From DASSJT01 sp963715025 (GTDB taxonomy: Bacteria; Actinomycetota; Actinomycetes; Actinomycetales; Dermatophilaceae), in contig CAVQQQ010000009.1 in NCBI GenBank assembly GCA_963715025.1, positions 558,001-622,000 on the forward strand: a stretch of 64,000 bases of DNA, given 5' to 3'. A program made the position numbers and the translations under genes. Shown here in pieces: positions 18,750-27,411 of the stretch (positions are counted from its first letter, which is position 1; every line of letters starts with the position of its first letter). Below the pieces are notes generated by a model, which saw nothing but the letters and a program-made list of their open reading frames with translations, was not told the origin of the DNA and searched no databases.

Positions 18750-20345
18750 ATGACGAACGGACGGTGCCACGTGGACATCCGGGACCAGCACTTCAACCTC
18801 GCGGAGTGGAACGAGCTGATCGAGAGCTGTCTGGCCGACCCGGGCTCGGAACCGCTGCTCAACCTCGCCCCCGGCTCCGACGACGAGTACGACGCTGTCT
18901 TCGTCGGAGGCGGTGCAGGTGGCCGCTTCGGCGCCGCGTATCTCAAGGCGATGGGTGGCCGGCCCCTGATCGTCGACGCCTGGCCCTTCCTCGGCGGCTC
19001 CTGCCCGCATCAGGCGTGTGTGCCGCACCACCTGTTCTCGGAAGCAGCCGAGGAGCTCGACCGGATGCGGTGGTTCTCCGACGAGATGTTCTTCCCGAAG
19101 TTCGACGAGTCACGGGCCAGCATCCTGGACATGGTGCAGGTCTTCGTCGCCGGGCGGGGCAGCGCGCACGCGTTCATGAACTGGCAGACCAAGGAGCAGC
19201 TCGACGTCGAGTACATCCTCAACGCCCAGGCGACGATCGTGGACCGCAACACCGTGGAGGCCGCCGGTCGCACGTTCACGACGAGGAACCTCGTGCTCGG
19301 CATGGGTGCCCGCCCGGTCAGGCCAGACATCCCGGGGCTCGATCTCGCGGGCGTGTACGACTTCGTCAGCCTGGTCGAGGAGCTGGACTACGAGCCCACC
19401 CGCTGCGTCATCATCGGCGGCAGCAAGGTCGCGATGGAGTACGGCTCCTTCTTCCACGCGACCGGCTGCGACACCACGATCGTGTCCCGCTCCCCCCTGA
19501 TGCGCACGAGGACCCTGCACCACGTGGACGAGGACCTGCGCCAGTACGTCGTCGGAGGGATGCGCAAGCGCGGGCTCGAGGTCCTCGAGGGCGCGCACCC
19601 GGTCTCGGTGAACGGCAGCGACGGCAGGGTTGCCAGCGTCACGGTGCGCCTGGAGACAGGCGAGGAAATGGACCTCGAGACCGACTTCGTGTTCCTCGGC
19701 ACCGGCGAGCGCCCGAGCGTGGCGCAGGCACAAGACACGCTCGGGATCGAGGTCGGGCCGACCGGCCGGGTGGTCGTCGACAAGCGGATGCGGACCAACG
19801 TGCCGGGTGTCTACGCGATCGGCGACATGATCGACGGCCCGATGGAGATGTTCAAGGCCCGCAAGTCCGGGGTGACGGCGGCGCGCAACATCATGGGTGA
19901 GGACCTGGAGTTCGACTTCACCGAGTTCCCCGACTTCCTGCACACCACCTACGAGGTCACCTGGGTCGGCCTGACCGAGGCGGAGGCACGGGCGGCCTAC
20001 GACGACGTGATCATCATCCAGATGCCGCCGTACGTGAAAGGGCTCGACACCCCCAACCTTCCGCTGCCTTGCGCGGAAGGCACCATGCTGTACGCGTTCC
20101 GCAAGCCGGAGCTGAGCGGCTTCCAGAAGCTCGTCGTGGACGGTACGTCGCGCCGGGTGCTCGGCGCACACCACGTCGGGTACGGCGCGAAGGACGCGTT
20201 CCAGTACCTCGACCACCTGATCCACCGCCCGGACGGGCTCACGATCGACGAGCTTGGCTGGATGAACGAGCTGTTCCTCAACCCGGAGCACTTCATCCAG
20301 CTGTCGCGGTTGCGGGCGGGCAGGCAGACACTGGCCAACCTGTAG
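18750..20345 (+). CDS. xecC: 2-ketopropyl-coenzyme M oxidoreductase/carboxylase
   Basis: A 531-aa flavin disulfide oxidoreductase that cleaves the thioether of 2-ketopropyl-CoM and carboxylates the product to acetoacetate, releasing CoM. The redox pair Cys85/Cys90 lies in GGSCPHQACVPHHLF, as in the Xanthobacter enzyme. The C-terminal ELFLNPEHFIQLSRLRAG segment keeps the Phe and His that replace the His-Glu proton relay of ordinary family members and allow carboxylation instead of protonation. NAD-binding IIGGSKVAMEYG and FAD-binding VYAIGDMIDGPMEMFKARKSG are present. The start could also be the GTG at 18771, which matches the N-terminus of the Xanthobacter protein better. Confidence 0.94.
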   Translation: MTNGRCHVDIRDQHFNLAEWNELIESCLADPGSEPLLNLAPGSDDEYDAVFVGGGAGGRFGAAYLKAMGGRPLIVDAWPFLGGSCPHQACVPHHLFSEAAEELDRMRWFSDEMFFPKFDESRASILDMVQVFVAGRGSAHAFMNWQTKEQLDVEYILNAQATIVDRNTVEAAGRTFTTRNLVLGMGARPVRPDIPGLDLAGVYDFVSLVEELDYEPTRCVIIGGSKVAMEYGSFFHATGCDTTIVSRSPLMRTRTLHHVDEDLRQYVVGGMRKRGLEVLEGAHPVSVNGSDGRVASVTVRLETGEEMDLETDFVFLGTGERPSVAQAQDTLGIEVGPTGRVVVDKRMRTNVPGVYAIGDMIDGPMEMFKARKSGVTAARNIMGEDLEFDFTEFPDFLHTTYEVTWVGLTEAEARAAYDDVIIIQMPPYVKGLDTPNLPLPCAEGTMLYAFRKPELSGFQKLVVDGTSRRVLGAHHVGYGAKDAFQYLDHLIHRPDGLTIDELGWMNELFLNPEHFIQLSRLRAGRQTLANL

Positions 20346-20366
20346 TCGCAAGATGGTGCCCGGATC

Positions 20367-21872
20367 TCAGCGTCCGGCGATGCGCCGTGCCTTCGCCACC
20401 AGGGCCGCCTCAGCGTCCGCGGCGACCCTCTCGTGCTCGACCCGCCACCGATCCGCGGCCACCACGCGTTCCTCCAGGGCCCGGGAGTGCTCGCGCACGC
20501 GCTCAGGCGCGCTGCCTCCTAGCGCACGACGACTGAGCGCGGACCGCACGGGGTCCAGAGCGCGGGTGACCAGTGCCTGGTCTACGTCCAGGGTCCTGCC
20601 CAGCAGCTGCGCGGCCGCGTCGTGCAGGTCGCCCGTGGACAGGCCGGTCCGACCCTCCCCTACGGCGACGGCAACGGCCCGGCCGACGACGCAATAGGCC
20701 GACCGGTAGTCCACTGCGTGGCTCAGCACCAGCTCTTCGGCGAGGTCGCCTGCCCCGGCGAAGTGCGCGCCCGCCGCTGCGGTGAGCGCGTCCCGGTCGA
20801 TGTGGAGGGTGCGCACGACCTCCGCGCCCAGCGCCACCACCTGTCGCGCCAGCTCGAGTGCGCCGCTCACCTCGCCGTACCCGTGCAGCCAGTTGTCCGT
20901 GCGTGCGGAGGGGCTGCGCTGCGTGGCCAGCAGACCCGTGGTCCGACCGATCAGCACGCCGGCTCCCGAGCGGATCACCGCCAGGGCGTACGGGTTGCGC
21001 TTCTGCGGCAGCAGCACCGAGGCCCGGCACAGGGACGCATCGAGGGTCACGTAGGCGAAGCCCGGACTGGTGAAGATCTCGAGGTCCTCGGCCAGCCTGT
21101 CCACTGTCGTCGCGGCCTGCGTGGCAGCCATCGCGGCGTCGGCGAGCCCGTCGACGGCCCACATGACGTCGCGGGTGTGGGCACCGGGGGCCGCGAAGCC
21201 CAAGACCCGGGAGAGGTCCGCCCGGTCGAGCGGAACCCTGGTGCCGGCCACGCCACCCACCCCCGCCGGACTGCGGTCCGCCCAATGGTGCACAACCTCG
21301 AGCCGGTCGAGGTGGCGCGACGCCTCCTCGCCGAAGCAGCCGAGGTAGTGACCGAAGGTCGAGGGCTGCGCGGGCTGGAGGTAGGTGGTGTCCGCCCACA
21401 CGGTCGCCGCCTCGGCCTCCTCTAGGTGTGCGAGCGCGGAGACGAAGCCGGAGACGGCCTGGTGCAGGCGCAGCGCCTGGGCCCGCATCGCCAGCCGGAA
21501 GGCGATCCGTCCCGCCTCCCGGCGGGTCCGGCCGGTGTGCAGCCATCCGGCGACACTGCCGATCCTGCGCTCCAGCTCCCGCTCCCGGCTGTTGTAGGCG
21601 TCGCCGTAGACGGCGTTGTAGGGGAACTCCGCGGCGGGCGTGTCCAGGAAGTCGAGCAGCGCACCGAGCAGCACGACGGCCTCTCGGCGCGGGACAACCT
21701 CGGCCTCGAGCAGGGCGAGCACGTGCGCCAGGTCCGCGATGCCGAGGCCGTGGTGCAGCAGCGGCGCGTCGGCCAACTCCACGGCGTAGCCGGCGGCCAC
21801 GAGCTCGGGGGCCGGCCCGCTGGTGATCCGTGCTTGGGCACCGAGGTAGCCCTCGGGGACGGTGTCGGTCAC
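20367..21872 (-). CDS. argininosuccinate-lyase-like enzyme of CoM biosynthesis
   Basis: A 501-aa aspartase/fumarase-superfamily protein. The superfamily signature appears as VLLPQKRNPYALAVIR near residue 280, most like argininosuccinate lyase, and other conserved boxes are WADTTYLQPAQPSTFGHYL and TDNWLHGYGE. It is the last gene of an operon beginning with phosphosulfolactate synthase. In Xanthobacter two such superfamily members (XcbC1, XcbD1) make the CoM intermediates: one eliminates phosphate from phosphosulfolactate to sulfoacrylate, the other is thought to add cysteine. Which step this gene takes cannot be decided. The GTG start shares GTGA with the PLP enzyme. A true argininosuccinate lyase in an arg operon is unlikely here. 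Confidence 0.8.
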   Translation of the reverse strand: MTDTVPEGYLGAQARITSGPAPELVAAGYAVELADAPLLHHGLGIADLAHVLALLEAEVVPRREAVVLLGALLDFLDTPAAEFPYNAVYGDAYNSRERELERRIGSVAGWLHTGRTRREAGRIAFRLAMRAQALRLHQAVSGFVSALAHLEEAEAATVWADTTYLQPAQPSTFGHYLGCFGEEASRHLDRLEVVHHWADRSPAGVGGVAGTRVPLDRADLSRVLGFAAPGAHTRDVMWAVDGLADAAMAATQAATTVDRLAEDLEIFTSPGFAYVTLDASLCRASVLLPQKRNPYALAVIRSGAGVLIGRTTGLLATQRSPSARTDNWLHGYGEVSGALELARQVVALGAEVVRTLHIDRDALTAAAGAHFAGAGDLAEELVLSHAVDYRSAYCVVGRAVAVAVGEGRTGLSTGDLHDAAAQLLGRTLDVDQALVTRALDPVRSALSRRALGGSAPERVREHSRALEERVVAADRWRVEHERVAADAEAALVAKARRIAGR

Positions 21873-22846
21873 ATGGCTCCCTTCGAACCGCTGAACAGGG
21901 TCGGCGCGCCGCCGCTGACCAGGAACACGACGGGGCCCTCCACGGCCCCCTGGCGGGCCGAGCCGACCAGGGCGGCCATGGCCTTGGCGCCGAAGACGGG
22001 GTCGAGGAAGATCCCTTCGCTCCGAGCGACGACCGCGGTCGCATGGTCGCCCTCCTTGGACGGTCGGCCGTACCCTGGGCCCAGATGGCCACCGAGCACC
22101 GTGATGTCGTCGGTGTCGCCGACCCGGGGCAGACCCAGCACCGTCACCGCCCTGTCGGCGAGCGAGGCGACACGTCGGACGCACTCATCGACGGACCTGC
22201 TCACGCTCACCCCCACCACGTCGTACGACGGCTGCAGCCACCGCGCCCCCGCCACCAGGCCGCCCTGGGTGCCGCACGACCCGGTCGCGAGCCAGAGCTG
22301 CCTGGGCGCGAGGGCCCGGTCGAGCAGCTGGGTGGCCAGCTCGAGACTGGCGTGGGCGTAACCCACCGAGCCGAGGCCCGTGGCACCTCCCCGGGGTAGG
22401 CGATACGGCCGGCGGCCCGACGCTTGGAGCTTGTCGGCGACCGACTCGATCGCCTCGTCCACCGATGCCCGGTCGTCGTCACCGGTGTAGTGGATCTCCG
22501 CGCCGATGAGCTGGTCGAGGTGGAGGTTCCCCGACGCCTGGCCGGGAGAGCCGTAGAAGACCAGGTGCGGCTCCAACCCGTTGCGCAGGGCCGCGACGGC
22601 GGCCAGCATCGCCCAGTTCGACTGGGGTCCGGCGCCGGTGACCAGTGAGTCGCAGCCCTGCTCCAGTGCGGCGCCGACGAGGTACTCCAGGCCGCGGACC
22701 TTGTTGCCGCCGAGCCCCAGCCCGGTCAGGTCGTCACGCTTGAGCCAGACCTCGACCCCGAGCTCCTCGGACAGCCGCGGCGCCGGCTGCAGCGGGGTGG
22801 GCAGTGCGGCCATCCGCACTCTCGGCAGCTCCGGCAGCCGGCTCAC
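21869..22846 (-). CDS. D-cysteine-desulfhydrase-like PLP enzyme, probable coenzyme M synthase
   Basis: A 325-aa fold-type II PLP enzyme. The Schiff-base lysine is in GLGLGGNKVRGLEYL, and the phosphate-binding loop is ATGSCGTQGGLVAG. The family includes D-cysteine desulfhydrase, ACC deaminase and the bacterial CoM synthase XcbE1, which releases CoM from a cysteine adduct by beta-elimination. Position inside a ComA-led operon, overlapping a lyase on each side by GTGA, supports the XcbE1 role. The GTG start gives VSRLPELPRVRMAALPTPLQPAPRL without the spurious upstream extension. Confidence 0.85.
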   Translation of the reverse strand: MSRLPELPRVRMAALPTPLQPAPRLSEELGVEVWLKRDDLTGLGLGGNKVRGLEYLVGAALEQGCDSLVTGAGPQSNWAMLAAVAALRNGLEPHLVFYGSPGQASGNLHLDQLIGAEIHYTGDDDRASVDEAIESVADKLQASGRRPYRLPRGGATGLGSVGYAHASLELATQLLDRALAPRQLWLATGSCGTQGGLVAGARWLQPSYDVVGVSVSRSVDECVRRVASLADRAVTVLGLPRVGDTDDITVLGGHLGPGYGRPSKEGDHATAVVARSEGIFLDPVFGAKAMAALVGSARQGAVEGPVVFLVSGGAPTLFSGSKGAM

Positions 22847-24186
22847 GGCGTTCCGACGACCCTGTCCACGAAGGCGGGAGCGGCACCGAGCGCGCGGGCG
22901 GGATCCAGGCACGCGTCCAGCTCTTCGGCGTCGAGGTGCGCGGTCACCCGGGCGTCGCCCAGCAGCGCAGTACGCAGGTCGACGCCCTGCCGGCGACCGA
23001 CTGCCGCCACCTCGTAGACCACCTCGTGCGCGTTGTGCTTGCCGATCCTGGCCGCGAGGGCGCGCATGACCGGCTCGGACATGACGTACCCGCCGCCCGC
23101 CATCACGTTGGCGCGCATCTGCCCCACGTCGACCTCCAGACCCTCCAGGAGCCGGCAGGCCAGCGACAGGGCGAGGCCGGTCGAGAGGCAGGCCTCGGGC
23201 AGCACGACCCACTCGGCCTTCCACGCGCGGCCATCCCGCTCGTGCTCGGCGACCATGCCCTCGACGGCCACGGCGGCGTTCGCACGGACCAGCCGGGATA
23301 GCGTCACGAGGTGCTCCGACAGCTCGGGGTTGCGCTTGTGCGGCATAGTGATGCTGCCGACCTGTCCGGGTGTGGAGGGCTCCGCCAGCTCGGCGATCTC
23401 CGGGCGCTGCAGCTCAAAGACCTCCTGGCCGATCTTGGCCAGGGTCGCGGTGACGAGCGCCAGCAGGTTCACGAACTCCGCGATGCCGTCCCGTGCGGTG
23501 ATCCAGGGGATGTCCGGCGCACGCAGGCCCACCCGGCGGGCGAACGCATCGAGCAGCGGCAGGGCGTCCTCGCCCCAGAACTCCATGCTCCCGAGGCCAC
23601 CGCCCAGCTGGGCGACCTCCCAGCGGGGCCGGCCCTCGGCCAGTCGGGCGCGGTGGCGGCGCAGCTCCGCGGTCCACACCGCGGCCTTGAACCCGAACGT
23701 GATCGGCAGCCCAGGCTGGCCGTGGGTCCGACCCGGCAGCACGGTGTCGCGGTGCTGCCGGGCGAGGGCGCCGGCCGCGGCCTCGGCTCGGGCGAGGTCG
23801 CGCCCAAGCACCCGGCAGACCTCCCGGATCAGCGTGGCGGTCCAGGTGTCGGTGATGTCCTGCACGGTGGCGCCGTAGTAGACCCACTCGCGGGCCTCCT
23901 CCGGGAGCACCCTGCGCAGGCAGCGGATGAGGCCGAGGGTGGAGTGGCCACAGGCGCGTGTCTCGGCGCCGACCTCCTCGAGGTCCAGCAGCCCGACGTC
24001 GGCGTGCGCGGCGATGAGCTTCGCGGCCTCCTCGGGGACCAGGCCGACCTCCGCTTGGGCGGCGGCGAGAGCCGCGAGGATCTCGAGCCAGGACTGCACC
24101 TTGCCGGTGTCGTCGAGGAGAGCCCGGATCTCCGGGGTCCCCCACAGGTGGCCGTAGACGACCGAGTCGGAGATGTGCGCGCTCAC
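22843..24186 (-). CDS. adenylosuccinate-lyase/CMLE-like enzyme of CoM biosynthesis
   Basis: A 447-aa aspartase/fumarase-superfamily enzyme with the signature GQVGSITMPHKRNPE, closest in style to adenylosuccinate lyase and 3-carboxymuconate cycloisomerase. Further motifs are YYGATVQDITDTW and PGRTHGQPGLPITFGFK. It belongs to a different branch from the lyase at 20367. With that gene it would supply the two superfamily steps of bacterial CoM synthesis, phosphate elimination and thiol addition. The GTG start at 24186 has AGGGG seven bases upstream. It lies 10 nt after the unknown 299-aa gene and overlaps the PLP gene. Confidence 0.82.
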   Translation of the reverse strand: MSAHISDSVVYGHLWGTPEIRALLDDTGKVQSWLEILAALAAAQAEVGLVPEEAAKLIAAHADVGLLDLEEVGAETRACGHSTLGLIRCLRRVLPEEAREWVYYGATVQDITDTWTATLIREVCRVLGRDLARAEAAAGALARQHRDTVLPGRTHGQPGLPITFGFKAAVWTAELRRHRARLAEGRPRWEVAQLGGGLGSMEFWGEDALPLLDAFARRVGLRAPDIPWITARDGIAEFVNLLALVTATLAKIGQEVFELQRPEIAELAEPSTPGQVGSITMPHKRNPELSEHLVTLSRLVRANAAVAVEGMVAEHERDGRAWKAEWVVLPEACLSTGLALSLACRLLEGLEVDVGQMRANVMAGGGYVMSEPVMRALAARIGKHNAHEVVYEVAAVGRRQGVDLRTALLGDARVTAHLDAEELDACLDPARALGAAPAFVDRVVGTP

Positions 24187-24196
24187 CGGGATCCCC

Positions 24197-25096
24197 TCAC
24201 CCAACGGACAGGGGCTCGGCGGCGTCCACGCCGGTGAGCGTCCGGAGCGCCAGCCGGATCTCGTCCAGGTTCGAGCCCCAGGGCACGACAACGGAGGCCT
24301 CCTCGAACTCGACGCCGCGCTCGAGCAGGCAGCACTTGGCGAGCGTCGGCCTGCTCAGGTCGCGCGTACGCCGGGGGCACAGGTCCACTCTCGGTGGCTC
24401 GTTCCCGTAGAAGTGCCGGTGGAACTGCAACGACCGTTCGCAACCGACCATCAGCCAGTTCAGGCGCTCGGCCGGGCGCGTGTCGAGGAAAGCCAGCTCT
24501 CCGGCCACCTGGACGCCCGAGCCGCGGCACGGCAGCAGGTAGGCCGCGGCAGGATGCTCGGCGGTCAGCGCGCGGATGTCGACGAGGTCCGGCACCAGCT
24601 CGATCGGAGGGAGGTCCTCGTCGAACGCCACGACCTGCTCGGCCATGGCGAGCAGCTTGGGCGGCTCGGGCGGGATCACCTCCGTGACCCTGATGCGCAC
24701 CGGCGAGGGCTCCCAGATGAAGTTGATGTGCTCATACCGTCCCCGGACGACGTACGCCTTGGCACCCGGCCGGGCCTGCGCCAGCGCTGCCTTCGCCAGT
24801 GCCGTGGCGTTCCCGACATCGGCCTCCGGCGCGTGCACGGAGACCACCTCGTCAGGGCCGGCCAGGACCCTCGCCTCGACGACGGGCGAGAACAGCGGCT
24901 CGTACGACACCTTACGCACCGCGACCACCGCCAAGTCCTGGCCGTTGCGGAGGACGAGGTACTCGGTGCGCCGGTAGACCTCGCGGCCCAGGAGGAACGG
25001 GACGATGTCCGCCTCGGTGAGTGGTACGTCGGTCTCCTGCACGGACAGCCCACGGTAGGGCCGCGTCATGAGGTTCGGGAGCGGGTCGGGGATCAT
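24197..25096 (-). CDS. unknown protein of the CoM biosynthesis operon
   Basis: I do not recognise this 299-aa protein. It is soluble, with no signal peptide or membrane helix. It starts MIPDPLPNLMTRPYRGLSVQE and has a basic PCRGSGVQVAG region, LCPRRTRDLSRPTLAKCCLLERGVEF, and cysteines near 206, 242 and 258. It overlaps comA by ATGA and sits 10 nt before the lyase, so it is made in step with the CoM enzymes. It could catalyse a step not covered by the four recognised enzymes (for example a decarboxylation), deliver sulfite, or be structural. No function is claimed. Confidence 0.8.
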   Translation of the reverse strand: MIPDPLPNLMTRPYRGLSVQETDVPLTEADIVPFLLGREVYRRTEYLVLRNGQDLAVVAVRKVSYEPLFSPVVEARVLAGPDEVVSVHAPEADVGNATALAKAALAQARPGAKAYVVRGRYEHINFIWEPSPVRIRVTEVIPPEPPKLLAMAEQVVAFDEDLPPIELVPDLVDIRALTAEHPAAAYLLPCRGSGVQVAGELAFLDTRPAERLNWLMVGCERSLQFHRHFYGNEPPRVDLCPRRTRDLSRPTLAKCCLLERGVEFEEASVVVPWGSNLDEIRLALRTLTGVDAAEPLSVG

Positions 25097-25869
25097 TGGC
25101 TCGCCACGGCCCCTCGCACGACGGCGGTGTCGGCTCGCAGGCCCAGGCGCAAGGTCTCGAGCGGGATCACCTCGTCGGGTGGGACATTGCCGAGGTTCAC
25201 GTCGGCACCGAAATGGTGGACCAGCCATGCCTGCTGAGGCTTGCGGGGTGCCTCGAAGATCACCTTGTCCAGCGGCAGCCGGCGCGCGATCGCGTCCACC
25301 AGCTCAGTCCGCAGCGAGCCGTCACCGTGGTAGAGCCCTACCGTGCCGCTCTCGCGGCCCTCCACGACGACCCACCGAGCGCCGGCGTCGAGGTCGGCGG
25401 TCATCTCGTCGACCCAGTCGCTCGCCACCACGGGCACCCGGCCGTCCTTCGATCCGGTCTCCGCGAGCACCACGAACCGTTCCGCCAGCCGGCGTACCAA
25501 CTCCGTCTTGCGTCCCGGCGGCAGCGCCTGCAGGCCGTCCGAGACCTCCACCGCCGTGATCCCGTTCTCTTCCGCCCACTCGGTTAGCTGTGCGACCCGG
25601 CCCTGGGACTCCGCGATCTCCAGGAGCGTGCCGCCCAGGCTGCTGACGACGCCGGCGGACTGGCACAGGGCGACCCTCTGCTTCAGGTCGGGGTCGATGT
25701 AGGCGATGCCCCAGCCAATCTTGATCACGTCGACCAGGTGCCCGGTATGGCTCAGCTGCGCCTCCAGCGCCGGGATGGACATGCCCTTGTCGAGCACATG
25801 GGTCAGGCCCGAGGCGCGCGGCTTGACCGCACGGTCGGGGAGGTCCAGGAAGCAGGGGGAGTCCCACAT
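25093..25869 (-). CDS. comA: phosphosulfolactate synthase
   Basis: A 258-aa TIM-barrel protein of the ComA family. It adds sulfite to phosphoenolpyruvate to give 2-phospho-3-sulfolactate, the first step of coenzyme M synthesis (XcbB1 in Xanthobacter). Motifs shared with archaeal ComA run through the whole chain: GLTHVLDKGMS, VIKIGWGIAYID, GGTLLEIA, AVEVSDG, WVVVEGRESG, KVIFEAPRKPQQ and DEVIPLETLRLGLRADT. It is the first gene of the leftward operon; GGAGG lies 7 nt before the ATG. Bacteria seldom carry this gene outside epoxide metabolism. Confidence 0.93.
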   Translation of the reverse strand: MWDSPCFLDLPDRAVKPRASGLTHVLDKGMSIPALEAQLSHTGHLVDVIKIGWGIAYIDPDLKQRVALCQSAGVVSSLGGTLLEIAESQGRVAQLTEWAEENGITAVEVSDGLQALPPGRKTELVRRLAERFVVLAETGSKDGRVPVVASDWVDEMTADLDAGARWVVVEGRESGTVGLYHGDGSLRTELVDAIARRLPLDKVIFEAPRKPQQAWLVHHFGADVNLGNVPPDEVIPLETLRLGLRADTAVVRGAVASQ

Positions 25870-25963
25870 GGCAGTGCCTCCGGTTGTGGTCGGTTCGCCC
25901 TCGACGGTAGGCAGTCCACCGGTTGGGTGGCGCTGTCCTCCAGGTACCAACCTCGGCCGAGGG

Positions 25964-26014
25964 TTCACCCCCTCAGGACATGGGTCGCGGGGACGGCGCT
26001 CCCTAGCGTTCGGA
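25964..26014 (+). promoter_or_regulatory. promoter element of the reductase-xecDE operon
   Basis: GGTTCACCCCC begins at 25962 and TAGCGTTCGGA lies at 26004-26014. The same two words with the same 40-bp spacing stand before xecA (32754/32794). TAGCGT fits a -10 box with a start near 26016 and a short leader to the GTG at 26039. TTCACCCCC would then centre near -48, a usual place for an activator. The palindrome CCTCGGCCGAGG lies just upstream and may serve the divergent comA promoter. Confidence 0.6.
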
Positions 26015-26038
26015 GGTACCCGACGTGAGGAGCGGACC

Positions 26039-27409
26039 GTGCATGCTCGACTGGTGGTGGTCGGTGGCGGCGCCGCCGGGATGTCGGCGGCGTCCGCAGC
26101 ACGCCGCGTCGATCCCGCGTTGGAGATCGTTGTGCTCGAGGCGGGCGGCCACGCGGCGTACGGGCTCTGCGGGCTGCCCTACTACCTGGCCGGCCTGGTG
26201 GACACCGCCGAGGACCTCGTCGCCTACCCTCCGTCGTACTTCCGGGAGAAGCGGCGCATCGACCTGCGGCTGGCCTGCCGCGTGAACCACCTGGACGTCG
26301 ACCGCCAGACCGTGACGTACATGCACGACGGCCGGGAGCGCCGCCTGGGGTACGGCAACCTGGTTGTCGCCACCGGCGGCGCGCCGCTCCGCCCGCCCGT
26401 CCCCGGCCTCGACGACGAGCGGGTGTTCACGATCCGCACCCTCGAGGACGCGATCAGGCTGCGGAGCCTGATCGACGCCGGCCGCATCGGCCGCACGCTC
26501 GTCGTCGGCGCCGGCTACATCGGTCTGGAGATGGTCGAGGCGCTGGTCGCGCGAGGATCCGCGGTGACGGTCGTGGAAGCGCTGGACCAGGTGATGCCGA
26601 ACCTCGACCCGCCGGTCGCGGCAGTGGTCGAGCAGGAGGTCCGCAGCCACGGTGTCGACCTGCGTCTCGGCACGCGACTCGAAGGGCTGCGGCGCAGGGG
26701 CGACCGGCTCGTCGCCGGCTTCGCGGGCGAGCGCCTAGGCGTCGACGCCGTGGTGCTGGCGACCGGGGTGCGCTCGTCCGCCTCGCTCGCCGGCGAGGCC
26801 GGCGCCTCGACCGACCCGTCGGGCGCGCTGACGGTCGACGAGCGGATGCGTACGTCGCTGCCCCACGTGTACGCCGCAGGCGACTGCGTCGCCCCGCAGC
26901 ACCTGGTTCTGGGCCGGCCGGCGTTCGTCCCGCTGGGGCCCGCGGCGAACAAGACCGGGCGGGTCGCGGGCACCGTCGCCGCGGGCGGCACAGCGTCCTT
27001 CGGGGGTGTCGTCGGTACGGCGGTCGTGAAGGTCTTCGACCAGGCCGTGGCGCGCACGGGTCTCACTTTGACCGAGGCGCTGGCCGCAGACCTTCCCGCG
27101 CGGGCGACCGACGCCGTGGGCAAGTCGCGGGCCAAGTACTACCCGGGAAGCGGGCCGGTGACGTTCCGGCTGGTGCACACGATCGACGGCAGGCTGCTCG
27201 GCGCGCAGCTGGTCGGGCCGGGTGACGGTGTGGCGAAACGGATCGACCCGGTCGCGGTCGCCCTCCAGGCGGGCATGAGCGTGGCCGACCTGCTGGCTGC
27301 GGACCTGTCGTACGCCCCGCCCTACGCCCCGGTCTACGAGCCGATGCTCCTGGCGGCGCAGGCCGCCGTCGCATCGGTCGCCGAAGCCGGTGCGGCGGTG
27401 GCGGTGTAG
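26039..27409 (+). CDS. CoA-disulfide-reductase-like flavoprotein
   Basis: A 456-aa pyridine nucleotide-disulfide oxidoreductase. It has the single-cysteine active site YGLCGLPYYLAGL typical of CoA-disulfide reductase, rather than a Cys-x4-Cys pair. FAD- and NAD-binding glycine motifs are VVVGGGAAGMSAASAA and VVGAGYIGLEMVEA, with the AAGDCVAP box. The late tyrosine-rich SYAPPYAPVYEP segment matches the catalytic Tyr region of that family. As first gene of the xecDE operon it may reduce CoM disulfide or mixed CoM disulfides, or supply NADPH-derived electrons to the pathway. The GTG start at 26039 has GAGGAG six bases upstream. Confidence 0.78.
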   Translation: MHARLVVVGGGAAGMSAASAARRVDPALEIVVLEAGGHAAYGLCGLPYYLAGLVDTAEDLVAYPPSYFREKRRIDLRLACRVNHLDVDRQTVTYMHDGRERRLGYGNLVVATGGAPLRPPVPGLDDERVFTIRTLEDAIRLRSLIDAGRIGRTLVVGAGYIGLEMVEALVARGSAVTVVEALDQVMPNLDPPVAAVVEQEVRSHGVDLRLGTRLEGLRRRGDRLVAGFAGERLGVDAVVLATGVRSSASLAGEAGASTDPSGALTVDERMRTSLPHVYAAGDCVAPQHLVLGRPAFVPLGPAANKTGRVAGTVAAGGTASFGGVVGTAVVKVFDQAVARTGLTLTEALAADLPARATDAVGKSRAKYYPGSGPVTFRLVHTIDGRLLGAQLVGPGDGVAKRIDPVAVALQAGMSVADLLAADLSYAPPYAPVYEPMLLAAQAAVASVAEAGAAVAV

Positions 27410-27411
27410 CG

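Noticed and set aside
19110..20351. Long antisense frame opposite xecC
   Set aside because: Typical high-GC shadow; no motifs, and the plus strand encodes a clear 2-KPCC. The same holds for the antisense frames at 2749-5436, 7776-8204, 15602-17149 and 42347-44299.
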